NCBI GenBank assembly: GCA_944381575.1
Contig: CALWLS010000002.1
Location: forward strand, 1-64,000
Source: an uncultured Lachnospiraceae bacterium
Lineage (GTDB): Bacteria > Bacillota > Clostridia > Lachnospirales > Lachnospiraceae
Reading direction: 5' to 3'
DNA length: 64,000 nt
Position 1 is the stretch's first letter; each line of letters begins with the position of its first letter. Positions 6,855 through 14,897 of this stretch are shown here, in pieces. The notes beneath the pieces are model-generated. The model searched no databases, had not been told where the DNA came from, and worked only from the letters and a program-made list of their open reading frames with translations. The position numbers and the translations under genes were made by a program.

Positions 6855-9260
6855 TTAAATAAAAATTCCTGAACTATTATTAGAGTCAATATTTAAACCA
6901 ATGATCTCATCATAAAATCCTTCTTTTAAAACATACACTGCCCCGTCCAACGCCGTACCGACGGCATTTCCCAATTTTTTGTTAATGGAACTTCCGACGG
7001 ATACAACATACGGCTGGAGCTCACGCAGATCGATATGGTCTTTGTCTGAATAAAGCTTTTCTATAAGTGCTTTGCCCTCCTTATAAGGAACAACGACAGG
7101 AATAGTCTCATCCTCTATCGCTTTAAATTCAGCTTCTGCCGTGCCAAAGGCCTGCCTCATATACATATCTCCCAATTTGGATCCTTCCTTCGTATAGGCC
7201 AAAGCCTTGACTGCTTCCCTGTTTGACGACAACAGCTCTACCATAGTTGTGTCTGATGACAGTTTGTAACACATTTCTATCCTCTGCTTTTCCCCATAAT
7301 AATATTCCTGATAGTATTCACTGATGGATTTAGGAGAAAGAATGTCATCATCCCCGGTCTTTATTATGGTCAGCTCCGCAGCCTTGGCCCCGTCATTGAT
7401 CTCAGGAAGATTTGACTGATTCTCATCCTTATCTTTTATTATATATACATATCCTATGGCTTTCTCCCCATTTCTATTACATCTTCCTGCTGCCTGGGCA
7501 ATACTTGAAAGTCCTGCCAGGCTTCTTACTACACACTCAAAGCTGATATCCACTCCGGCCTCGATCAGCTGAGTGCTCACACATATTATTTTTTCATGAT
7601 TTTCAAGACATGCACGTATATTATCCAGGATCTCGTTTCTGTGCCTTGGGCACAGATTGGTCGTAAGACAGAACAGCTTTACATCGCCGGTGATCCGTGA
7701 TGATAAACTATTCACCAGCCTGTTGACAGCCCTTTTAGTATTAAGAATAACCATAACATTATTGTTATCATCCATAAGTCCTGTTACAAACTCCGCAATT
7801 TCCTCAGATGTTTGTTCTCCCAGAGAAAGTCTGTCCGTTATGATCCGTGTACGCTTAAAAGCACTGAATATTCCGTCTGTGTCTTTAACGATATCTGTCG
7901 GCCTGCTGAAAATGACAGGATAAGCCGTTTTGTCAAGCGCCGGCTGTGTAGCTGTACACATGATCACTGTACATCCGAATACGTATGCTAAAACATTTAC
8001 TGCCATATTCAGCAGACATGTATCCTTACGCGGCAGCGCCTGTATTTCATCAAACAGCAGTATTGAACCGGCAAGGGCGGACATTCGTCTGACATTTTGT
8101 CTCGGTGCCGCAAACAGTGTATTAAGCATTTGCACCATAGTAGTACATATAACCGGCGTTCCCTGCCATCTGGCACTTGATGACAGCCATCTCTCATTTC
8201 CCTCATTATCTTCATTATCTATCACAACGTCTGAATGATGTTCCAGAACATATTCATCTCTTCCTACAGCCTTGCGTATCACCTCCGCATTCTGTCTGGT
8301 GATGGATTTGTATGGAGAAAAATAGAAAATGTGCTGAGCATTATGCCTCTTTGCCATTTCGACACAGAACCTTAATCCCGACAGAGTCTTTCCTCCGCCC
8401 GTAGGCACATACAGTCTGTATATCCCAGGTTCCATATTTTTACCGGCTTCATGACATTGAACTGATATGGTTTTTCTGACATTATCAATATCATATCTAT
8501 AAGGCAGATGAGCCACATATGATTCGACATTTTCAGATATTTTTCTCCAAATACTCTCACGGGACTTTTCATTTTCAATATGCAAAAGTCCTGTTTGTTT
8601 CACGAAACAGGCCGTGTCAGTCCAATCGGCATCTATGAGGGCGCTGAAAATAAATCTCTGAATGAGACCTAATCCAAAACAGACTACGTCCCCGTTTTTT
8701 TCGGCATTCGCTCCTTCAGGCATTGTCTTTGCAAGCCTGCCAGATATTAGATCCTTTATCTCTTCCGCTGATTTCCTTATAAGCTCCTTAAGTTCATCTT
8801 CATCACAGCATTCATTAAAGAAATTTTTGACGCATTCATCATATAATTTATTTGCCTGGTCTGAATACATCCTTTCGAGCCATGGTAATGATCCATCCAA
8901 TGATATGTAATCGCATCGTCCTGAGTGGTGGCAACCTATGGCCAGTGAGATCATCTGAGCCATTATTGTATATACCTGACCCTGATCCCTACAATTTTCC
9001 CATATCCATCTCATTCCCGCTGAGGCATGATTGATCTTTTCCGGTGTGCTGAGCTTAATATGCTCCTGATTCCTATTGCATGCCTTACCCATATCATGGA
9101 TTTTGCCGGCTAAATAGCCGGTATACTTAAGTCCGATCTGTGCACATGCCTCAGAACACAGCTCGGCGACATTATCAGAGTGCTCTTTCAGGGACTGATA
9201 TATTATTTCGCCATTTACGGATAGAAGTTTGTGCGCGATCAATTTTCTGCTGCTGTTCAA
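6855..9260 (-). CDS. cas3: CRISPR-associated helicase-nuclease Cas3
   Basis: An 801-residue fused HD nuclease and SF2 helicase that unwinds and degrades Cascade-marked DNA. HD-domain residues include H27 and the H55-D56 pair, followed by a GCHHSG motif. The helicase part has Walker A PTGGGKT, a DEIQ box (LFDEIQALP), STQLIEAGVDISF and the QAAGRCNRNGE arginine finger. The start is TTG at 9260 with AAAAGGA upstream; no ATG fits. It is the first gene of the operon. Confidence 0.96.
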   Translation of the reverse strand: MNSSRKLIAHKLLSVNGEIIYQSLKEHSDNVAELCSEACAQIGLKYTGYLAGKIHDMGKACNRNQEHIKLSTPEKINHASAGMRWIWENCRDQGQVYTIMAQMISLAIGCHHSGRCDYISLDGSLPWLERMYSDQANKLYDECVKNFFNECCDEDELKELIRKSAEEIKDLISGRLAKTMPEGANAEKNGDVVCFGLGLIQRFIFSALIDADWTDTACFVKQTGLLHIENEKSRESIWRKISENVESYVAHLPYRYDIDNVRKTISVQCHEAGKNMEPGIYRLYVPTGGGKTLSGLRFCVEMAKRHNAQHIFYFSPYKSITRQNAEVIRKAVGRDEYVLEHHSDVVIDNEDNEGNERWLSSSARWQGTPVICTTMVQMLNTLFAAPRQNVRRMSALAGSILLFDEIQALPRKDTCLLNMAVNVLAYVFGCTVIMCTATQPALDKTAYPVIFSRPTDIVKDTDGIFSAFKRTRIITDRLSLGEQTSEEIAEFVTGLMDDNNNVMVILNTKRAVNRLVNSLSSRITGDVKLFCLTTNLCPRHRNEILDNIRACLENHEKIICVSTQLIEAGVDISFECVVRSLAGLSSIAQAAGRCNRNGEKAIGYVYIIKDKDENQSNLPEINDGAKAAELTIIKTGDDDILSPKSISEYYQEYYYGEKQRIEMCYKLSSDTTMVELLSSNREAVKALAYTKEGSKLGDMYMRQAFGTAEAEFKAIEDETIPVVVPYKEGKALIEKLYSDKDHIDLRELQPYVVSVGSSINKKLGNAVGTALDGAVYVLKEGFYDEIIGLNIDSNNSSGIFI

Positions 9261-9299
9261 TTTATTGTTCCTTTTCTTGCATAAATAACTTTTTGCTTT

Positions 9300-9314
9300 A
9301 ATTCATTGGTTTCA
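9300..9314 (+). promoter_or_regulatory. Protospacer-like target of the upstream ncRNA guide in the cas3 promoter
   Basis: The 15 bases AATTCATTGGTTTCA equal the first 15 guide bases of the ncRNA at 9417-9431 except position 6. They cover the predicted cas transcription start. A full 33-35 bp protospacer would also cover the -10 element. The preceding triplet is TTT, one base from the I-C PAM consensus TTC. Confidence 0.75.
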
Positions 9315-9319
9315 ATTTA

Positions 9320-9348
9320 ATATTATATTTTATGCTATAGCTTGTCAA
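9320..9348 (-). promoter_or_regulatory. cas operon promoter
   Basis: On the minus strand a consensus -35 TTGACA (9348-9343) is followed 17 bases later by TAATAT (9325-9320), or 15 bases later by TATAAT (9327-9322). Transcription would start near 9313. The -35 overlaps that of the divergent ncRNA promoter. Confidence 0.75.
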
Positions 9349-9370
9349 GCTTTTTCAAAATATATATAAT
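9342..9370 (+). promoter_or_regulatory. Promoter of the CreR-like ncRNA
   Basis: TTGTCA (9342-9347), a 17-base spacer and a perfect TATAAT (9365-9370) form a strong sigma-A promoter on the plus strand, pointing away from cas3. The predicted start is near 9377. Confidence 0.8.
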
Positions 9371-9376
9371 ACCTAT

Positions 9377-9483
9377 GCCATCATTTTATACTCAGTAATT
9401 TGATGTGGATAGAAATAATTCTTTGGTTTCAGAAGCGAAAAAGGAGCCTGCGCATTATTTTTTAATGCATAAGCTCCTTTTTT
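9377..9483 (+). ncRNA. CreR-like Cas-regulating RNA with crRNA handle and cas-promoter guide
   Basis: A transcript of about 107 nt is predicted between a consensus promoter and an intrinsic terminator. Positions 9405-9416 (GTGGATAGAAAT) equal the last 12 bases of the CRISPR repeat and include the whole 11-nt handle that Cas5c leaves on crRNAs. The next 15 bases match the cas3 promoter at 9300-9314 except guide position 6, which type I Cascade flips out of pairing. No intact repeat hairpin precedes the handle; only a weak ATCA/TGAT stem is seen. By analogy with Cas-regulating RNAs (CreR), Cascade loaded with this RNA would occupy and repress the cas promoter. The short match would avoid cleavage. 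Function is inferred; expression is not shown. Confidence 0.75.
9438..9483. terminator. Bidirectional intrinsic terminator
   Basis: An imperfect 15-bp stem, GGAGC...GCATTA paired with TAATGC...GCTCC, is flanked by A-rich and T-rich tracts. It can end the ncRNA on the plus strand and the toxin-antitoxin operon on the minus strand. Confidence 0.85.
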
Positions 9484-9523
9484 CTTCTAAACGATATATC
9501 TTCAAACAATTCTTTTTATTTAT

Positions 9524-9895
9524 TTACGATACATTTTTTTCAGTTTTGGATTCAAGGGGAACTACAGCTAAGGTTTTTCCAAGAGGAATAAGAAGCCTGA
9601 TCAGTGTATCAATCTGCGGGTTTGATATTCCTTTTTCCATACGAGCTATAACAGGCTGCTTTACACCGCTGAGTTCCTCTAATTTTTTCTGAGTAATCCC
9701 CTTTTCATGTCTTGCTTTTATAAGCTCTCCAATAAGCGCAACTCTTAAATCACTCTCGGCTCTTTCATCGACAGTCATAAGAGATTCAATATAATCTAAT
9801 GCATTTTCTCCAATAGCATCATCACCACGTTCATGTAAATCATTTAGTGCTTCTTTGGCTTTAGCTAAAGCTTCTTTACACTCCCCATTCCTCAT
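9524..9895 (-). CDS. higA: HigA-type antitoxin, XRE-family HTH
   Basis: A protein of about 123 residues. An N-terminal helical segment is followed by an XRE helix-turn-helix, readable as RHEKGITQKKLEELSGVKQPVIARMEKGISNPQIDTLIRLL. It should neutralise the neighbouring toxin and repress the operon. A GTG at 9904 directly touches AGGAGG, so the ATG at 9895, 8 bases further, is the likely start. It begins 5 bases after the toxin stop. A fragment of the same gene recurs at 12088-12296. Confidence 0.88.
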   Translation of the reverse strand: MRNGECKEALAKAKEALNDLHERGDDAIGENALDYIESLMTVDERAESDLRVALIGELIKARHEKGITQKKLEELSGVKQPVIARMEKGISNPQIDTLIRLLIPLGKTLAVVPLESKTEKNVS

Positions 9896-9900
9896 AATAT

Positions 9901-10254
9901 TCACCTCCTGTCCTCTTTATATTTGCTAAAGTTTCTTTTTGCAGCATCAATTTCTTTGACTGGAGTTTTTTGTGTCTTTTTTATAAAATGATGTAATAAG
10001 ACAAATTTATCTCCATCAAATGAGGCAAAAAGTATTCTATTCCTTATAGGACGCAGCTCCCAGATTTCATTGTCCAAATGCTTTATATACGGCTCTCCAA
10101 TGCTTGTACCATAAATAGATAATATTTTTATATAATCAGCTATTTTATTAAAATTAATTCTACTGTCCTTATCCTTCTTTTTAGATAATTCTTGAATAAA
10201 TTCCTTTACAGGTTCTCTTCCATTATTATCCCTAAAGAATAGGATTTCATACAT
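9901..10254 (-). CDS. higB: HigB/RelE-like toxin (phage Gp49-like family)
   Basis: A 117-residue protein of the Gp49-like/HigB family of ribosome-dependent mRNA interferases. The typical core is seen: the [10 protein letters not shown] start, [20 protein letters not shown], and [24 protein letters not shown]. Toxin-first order with an XRE antitoxin behind it is the HigBA arrangement. It is transcribed from its own promoter at 10288-10316. Confidence 0.88.
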   Translation of the reverse strand: MYEILFFRDNNGREPVKEFIQELSKKKDKDSRINFNKIADYIKILSIYGTSIGEPYIKHLDNEIWELRPIRNRILFASFDGDKFVLLHHFIKKTQKTPVKEIDAAKRNFSKYKEDRR

Positions 10255-10287
10255 TCATTATTTTCCTCCCGAAATAAGGTTGGATAT

Positions 10288-10316
10288 ATTATAACTTATA
10301 AGTTATTAAATATCAA
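10288..10316 (-). promoter_or_regulatory. higBA promoter with palindromic operator
   Basis: On the minus strand TTGATA (10316-10311), a 17-base spacer and TATAAT (10293-10288) form a near-consensus promoter. A perfect 16-bp palindrome ATAACTTATAAGTTAT (10291-10306) fills the spacer and overlaps the -10. That is a natural site for autorepression by the antitoxin. Confidence 0.8.
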
Positions 10317-10328
10317 TGATTATAAGTG

Positions 10329-10610
10329 GCTCTCCAAACTATTTTTTGCCAAAATCCATCATCCTTTTCCGCCATCAAAATGTTCCAATATATTGGCAGA
10401 AAGATCTGATGCAGTCTGGCTGCAATATTCATAACAAATGCTACCAGGATGCAGTTTATGATGTTATTAAAAGTTAAAGTGAGCATAAATAATTATAATT
10501 TTAATCATTCTCCAAGTGGTTCTATCATATTTGGGATTAACAATACATTATCTCTAAAAACTACCTGATTTGAAGTATCCGTCCAAACAAAAAAATCCGT
10601 TTTGTATAGT
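10329..10610 (-). pseudogene. Collapsed relic of the membrane-protein/phage-like gene pair
   Basis: Three short blocks are homologous to distant parts of the intact locus at 12.3-14.4 kb. Block 10329-10394 matches 12288-12353 (end of the membrane-protein gene). Block 10395-10490 matches about 13288-13390 (its beginning). Block 10503-10610 matches about 14291-14395 (end of the 206-residue gene and its downstream). The middle parts have been deleted. Nothing is translatable. It fills most of the gap between higB and the next gene. Confidence 0.85.
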
Positions 10611-10621
10611 CATATAACACT

Positions 10622-10650
10622 ATTGCCAATCCGTTAAAATATGTCTATAA
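10622..10650 (+). promoter_or_regulatory. Promoter of the DUF4143 ATPase gene
   Basis: TTGCCA (10622-10627), 17 bases and a perfect TATAAT (10645-10650) lie about 90 bases before the ATG at 10741. Confidence 0.7.
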
Positions 10651-10740
10651 TAAAATTGCATTTTAGTTTAGCCAAATATTTCGCTGGCAAATATCATTAA
10701 TAGAATCCACTACTATACCGCATCAAAGAGAAGGATTATT

Positions 10741-12015
10741 ATGGCATATATAAAACGCGCCGTGGAAGACACTATTGCACGCATATCCAAAATGTTTCCG
10801 ATACTACTGGTAACCGGGCCCAGACAAGTAGGAAAAACGACCTTATTGCTGAAAATGGCAGAGGCGCAGCAAAACGATGGCATAGCACGCAAATATGTTA
10901 CTCTGGATGATCCTGACGTCAGATACTTAGCTAAGCACGATCCTGCCCTGTTCCTACAAAGATATTCTCCACCGGTACTGATCGATGAGATCCAGTATGC
11001 ACCAGAGCTGCTGCCTTATATCAAAATGGACGTTGACCGTTCCAGAAAAAAAGGCGATTTCTGGATCACCGGATCTCAGGCTTTTCATCTAATGAAAAAT
11101 GTAAGTGAAAGCCTTGCCGGAAGAGTAGGGATCATAAACCTGCTGGGATTATCAGATGCGGAAATCTACCAAGAGCCAAGCGAGCCTTTCCAGACGGATG
11201 CCGAGTATTTGATGAAGCATTTGTCCGTAAAAAGAAAAAGAGATTTGAACGAAATCTACCGCAGGATATTCAAAGGTTCCATGCCTGAGCTTTATGCTGA
11301 TGAAAATGTAGATTGGGAAACTTATTATCGTTCCTATGTTGATACATATCTGCAAAGGGATATCCGGGATCTTACACAAGTCGCAGATGAAATGCAGTTT
11401 TATAATTTCATGACGATAGTTGCTGCACAGACATCAAAACCTGTTGTCTATGAGGAATTAGCAAACGCCACAGGTATTTCGGCTCCAACAGCGAAAAAAT
11501 GGCTCTCTATTTTAGTGTCATCTCACATCATCGCGCTTGTACATCCATTCCACAACAATGCGCTCAAACGGGTGGTCAAGATGCCATTGATCCATTTCCT
11601 CGACACCGGCCTGGCAGCGTATCTCTTAAAATGGGGCAACTCCGAAGCGTTGGAGAAAGGCGCTATGTCCGGTGCATTTTTTGAGAGCTATGTTTTTTCA
11701 GAGATTTATAAAAGTTATCTGAATGCAGGTAAGGAGCCTCCTATTTTCTACTACAGGGATAAGGATAAAAAAGAGATCGACCTGTTGCTTTATCAGAATG
11801 GCATTCTGTCTCCTATAGAGATTAAAAAATCGGCGTCACCGGGCAAGGCTGCCATTAAAAACTTCAGGGTCCTTGAGCCCATTACCACAGAACCTGCCCA
11901 CGCAGGTTTAGAGTCCTTGAAAGTGGAGATCGGAACTGGAAGCGTCATCTGTATGGCAAATGATCTGCTGCCTCTGGACGAAAAGAATTGGTATGTTCCA
12001 GTCTGGTTGATTTAA
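10741..12015 (+). CDS. AAA ATPase with DUF4143 domain
   Basis: A 424-residue protein of the common AAA_14/DUF4143 family. Walker A is GPRQVGKTTLL near residue 27, Walker B is PVLIDEIQYAP, and sensor ITGSQAFHLM follows. The DUF4143 region starts around residue 200 and contains the winged-helix-like GISAPTAKKWLSIL and a C-terminal restriction-endonuclease-like FYYRDKDKKEIDLLL with SPIEIKKS. The family is widespread in anaerobes and often found in accessory regions; its exact role is unknown. It is monocistronic, with its own promoter and terminator, and is flanked by decayed repeats. Confidence 0.9.
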   Translation: MAYIKRAVEDTIARISKMFPILLVTGPRQVGKTTLLLKMAEAQQNDGIARKYVTLDDPDVRYLAKHDPALFLQRYSPPVLIDEIQYAPELLPYIKMDVDRSRKKGDFWITGSQAFHLMKNVSESLAGRVGIINLLGLSDAEIYQEPSEPFQTDAEYLMKHLSVKRKRDLNEIYRRIFKGSMPELYADENVDWETYYRSYVDTYLQRDIRDLTQVADEMQFYNFMTIVAAQTSKPVVYEELANATGISAPTAKKWLSILVSSHIIALVHPFHNNALKRVVKMPLIHFLDTGLAAYLLKWGNSEALEKGAMSGAFFESYVFSEIYKSYLNAGKEPPIFYYRDKDKKEIDLLLYQNGILSPIEIKKSASPGKAAIKNFRVLEPITTEPAHAGLESLKVEIGTGSVICMANDLLPLDEKNWYVPVWLI

Positions 12016-12040
12016 TAAGTTTGAATGTTTCACGAATAAA

Positions 12041-12066
12041 CGAGGGCTTAACAGCCCTCGTTCAAC
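12041..12066 (+). terminator. Intrinsic terminator after the DUF4143 ATPase
   Basis: The stem CGAGGGCT/AGCCCTCG with a TAAC loop at 12041-12060 is followed by a weak T-rich tract. Confidence 0.7.
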
Positions 12067-12087
12067 TTTATATTTTTTAAATAATTA

Positions 12088-12296
12088 TTACGATACATTT
12101 TTTTCAGTTTTGGATTCAAGGGGAACTACAGCTAAGGTTTTTCCAAGAGGAATAAGAATCTTGATCAGTGTATCAATCTGCGGGTTTGATATTCCTTTTT
12201 CCATACAAGCTATAACAGGCTGCTTTACACCGCTGAGTTCCTCTAACTTTTTCTGAGTAATCCCTTTTTCATGTCTTGCTTTTACAAGCTCTCCAA
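12088..12296 (-). pseudogene. 5'-truncated copy of the higA antitoxin
   Basis: This stretch is nearly identical to the 3' part of higA (9524-9732), with scattered substitutions. It breaks at GCTCTCCAA (12288-12296). That 9-mer occurs at 9724-9732 inside higA and again at 10329-10337 upstream of higB. The copy therefore looks like a deletion between these two 9-mers that removed the promoter, the toxin and the antitoxin start. Confidence 0.88.
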
Positions 12297-12317
12297 ACTA
12301 TTTTTTGCCAAAATCCA

Positions 12318-13412
12318 TCATTCCTTTCCACCGTCAAAATGTTCCAATATAACTGAATACAATCTTACTATCTCTGAGTCTCTGTCATTCAGACCGCTTA
12401 AATATTCTGAAGCAATATAATCATAAACATTTTCAGTGATCTCATTTTGATCATAATCCTCCAGCATTTTACTGATATATGCCGCACAGAGATCAATGCT
12501 GAATGCCGGATCGCACATTTTCGGAATAAAAGAGCGCGGATTGCATTTGAGCAGCTCTTTTGCAGTTGATATCTTGATCTGTGCCAGTCCCATACTCAGG
12601 TCTTTCCTGATGGCAAAGGAATAAAATATACTAAAGCGGCATATCACCCGTTCAATCAATCTTATATACCACTGGCCCCTGTAGATATATTCAAGAACAA
12701 GCAGATATTTTAACAGATTATCCGATATTCCATATTTATCTGAAGCATTCTGTATTTCATAACAATATTCGTCAATTCTTATTTCCTCAAGATAGACCCT
12801 GTCCAGCAGCAATTCCTTATCCACTCTGAAGGATTCTATATCCATATGTTTCTTTACATGAGCAAATTTGCCTATAACAGTTTCGACACTGCAGAGCCCT
12901 GCTGCCGCCATCAAAGAAACCAGTATATCCACTCCCTTGCTCTCAACCACTCCAAATACCCTGTCGCCAGCAAACGATCTGTATATATAATTTATGCTGA
13001 GATATGAAAATGCCACTGAAAAAATGACAAATGCCGCGTAGCCCAAAAGCAATTTAAGCTTATCCGGCGATGCTGCAAATGCTATCAGCTTGTACTGCAC
13101 CACCGCCGGCCAGACATTTAAAAACGCCGATATAAATACACCAAGATATATTTCCTTAGCCGATAAACCCAGCACATAGAAACCTATGCTGATAAGCGCA
13201 ACATATATAAGCCTTATAGATGAGCTTCTTATAGTTCTTGCCACGTCCCCGCTGTACCTGAAATCCAGTATCGACGAATACGACCTCGGCAGAAAGATCT
13301 GATGCAGTCTGGCTGCAATATTCATTACGAATGCTACTATGATGCAGTTTACGAGGTTATTAAAAGTTAAAGTGAGCATAAATAATTCCAATTTAAACAT
13401 TACTGAAAACAT
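12318..13412 (-). CDS. Membrane protein with lysozyme-like C-terminal domain
   Basis: A 364-residue protein not recognised as a named family. The first 200 residues hold about five hydrophobic segments (near 17-35, 68-88, 91-110, 117-137 and 165-180). The rest is soluble. Around residues 228-290 it reads like a lysozyme/transglycosylase fold: YGISDNLLKYLLVLEYIYRG with a candidate catalytic Glu, then SMGLAQIKISTAKELL, compare the SxGLxQI..TA motif. A cell-wall-acting membrane effector is possible. It is divergent from the gene at 13708, and both share a decayed second copy at 10.3-10.6 kb. Confidence 0.6.
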   Translation of the reverse strand: MFSVMFKLELFMLTLTFNNLVNCIIVAFVMNIAARLHQIFLPRSYSSILDFRYSGDVARTIRSSSIRLIYVALISIGFYVLGLSAKEIYLGVFISAFLNVWPAVVQYKLIAFAASPDKLKLLLGYAAFVIFSVAFSYLSINYIYRSFAGDRVFGVVESKGVDILVSLMAAAGLCSVETVIGKFAHVKKHMDIESFRVDKELLLDRVYLEEIRIDEYCYEIQNASDKYGISDNLLKYLLVLEYIYRGQWYIRLIERVICRFSIFYSFAIRKDLSMGLAQIKISTAKELLKCNPRSFIPKMCDPAFSIDLCAAYISKMLEDYDQNEITENVYDYIASEYLSGLNDRDSEIVRLYSVILEHFDGGKE

Positions 13413-13571
13413 TGCTATCTTCGTATAGAATATCAGCCTCTGAAAGTTTTCTTTTAATGTTTCATTTTCTTTCCATTATTATTTGTCCGTTCACTTAAAT
13501 TTTATTATGCAGTAAGCAAAAGTACAACTCTCATGGCGCTCTTATGAGAAACTTGCATTGGACATTCATTT

Positions 13572-13707
13572 GGTCAATATATGATATAATGAGCCTTGCA
13601 GAGCTCCGTGCGTGCACAGAGCGCTCTATAAGGCGAATGCCTCATCGAGCCGATAGGCGAAATAGTATAATAACCGTAAAGATACCGGCAGGAGGATACG
13701 AGTATCC
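13572..13707 (+). promoter_or_regulatory. Possible structured 5' leader of the 206-residue gene
   Basis: After a TATAAT-like box (13586-13591) about 100 bases carry several short stem-loops: GAGCTCCGTGCGTGCACAGAGC, GGCGAATGCC and ATCGAGCCGAT. AGGAGG then lies close before the ATG at 13708. It matches no riboswitch class I can recognise, so this is a weak call. Confidence 0.3.
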
Positions 13708-14328
13708 ATGAAAAATGTATGGAATAAAGAGTCATATAAGCGTTTTTGGAGAAGCCACGAAATATTTTATATAGTTAAACAGTTTTTCAGAGACATTAAA
13801 TACAGCCTTCAACGCATTACAAAAGGTTATTGCGATAAAGACCTTTGGGATATCAGTGACTGGTTTCTGAAACTTATGCCCGACATGCTCACTGAATATA
13901 AAAAGACACGCCACGGAAGCCCTGGAATTCTTGGAAAGAATTATAAAAACGAAAAAGAGTTACTGGTCAATGACGAGTGTCATCATGAATGGGACAGGAT
14001 CCTTTCAAAAATGATTTTCTTATTTAGAGAAGCAGACGAGGATACATGCCGCAAAAAGAATCCATATGAAAAAGCATATATGGAAGCATTTGACACCTTC
14101 TCCAAAAAATACGGCGTCATGGGAGAGAAACTCAGAACTCCGGAAGAGATAAAAAGAAATAAGAAAGAGCATGTTATCACTTATCACAGTATGGAGGAGC
14201 TTGATGAGTATAAAGAAATATGTGAAAACTATAGAAAATGTGAAAAAGAACTTTCAGAATACCGTCTAAAATGCAAGGATAAAGCTTTTGAATTATTCTC
14301 CAAGTGGTTCTATCATCTTTGGGATTGA
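13708..14328 (+). CDS. Phage-like protein of unknown function
   Basis: A 206-residue, highly charged soluble protein. The N-terminal segment (SHEIFYIVKQFFRDIKYSLQRITKGYCDKDLWDISDWFLKLMPDMLTEY) resembles small proteins found in Firmicutes phages and phage-like elements with a GYCDxDxWxLxxW motif. The C-terminal half has a long lysine/glutamate-rich helix, probably coiled coil, at about residues 155-200. AGGAGG precedes the ATG. I do not know its function. It is divergent from, and co-duplicated with, the membrane protein at 12318. Confidence 0.6.
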   Translation: MKNVWNKESYKRFWRSHEIFYIVKQFFRDIKYSLQRITKGYCDKDLWDISDWFLKLMPDMLTEYKKTRHGSPGILGKNYKNEKELLVNDECHHEWDRILSKMIFLFREADEDTCRKKNPYEKAYMEAFDTFSKKYGVMGEKLRTPEEIKRNKKEHVITYHSMEELDEYKEICENYRKCEKELSEYRLKCKDKAFELFSKWFYHLWD

Positions 14329-14897
14329 CAATACATTGCCTATTAAAGCCGCCTGATTTAGAGCATATGTCTAAACTAAAATATTAGTTTTGTTTAACGC
14401 ATTCAGATCGATATTAAAATCGCTGACATCAATCGATAATACACATAGCGATACGTCTATTGTAAACGATGCCATTTAAGAAATCTCCTCCAGTTCTTAT
14501 AAGCGGAATTTGATGATGATCTCTTTTTCCTCGGTCAACTACACCCGTTCAATGAGGCTGACCAGCAGTTCCCGACTGGTCAATACTGAGTCCAGAAACT
14601 GTTACGGTATCGGCAGCAATGGCGAATCCGAATTCTTACTCCTTTTACTGCCGAAAGAAAACTTGTTAAATACTTTAACTGTGGGCATTTGGGATACCGT
14701 TCAATCACATATGGAGATAAGGATTAAAATTACTAGTTATTATTATCAAGCAAAAAATATGCATCATTTCATAATAATATCACACCTATTTCATCAATGA
14801 AACGCAGATGAATTAATGCACACTCTATCAGTACAATGAACTCAGCATTAATATTATTTAGCGTATATCACAAAATTCAAATAAAGGAGGCAGTAAT
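14329..14897. other. Intergenic region with a probable serine-recombinase tail
   Basis: No intact gene is seen. On the minus strand about 14480-14600 translates, with stop codons, as ELLVSLIERV-LTEEKEIIIKFRL. This resembles the C-terminal end of large serine recombinases. The rest is AT-rich and featureless, apart from a good ribosome site (AAAGGAGG, 14883-14890) for the next gene. Confidence 0.35.

Noticed and set aside
14510-14800. 96-residue plus-strand ORF
   Set aside because: No ribosome site and no recognisable protein; the minus strand fits a recombinase relic better.
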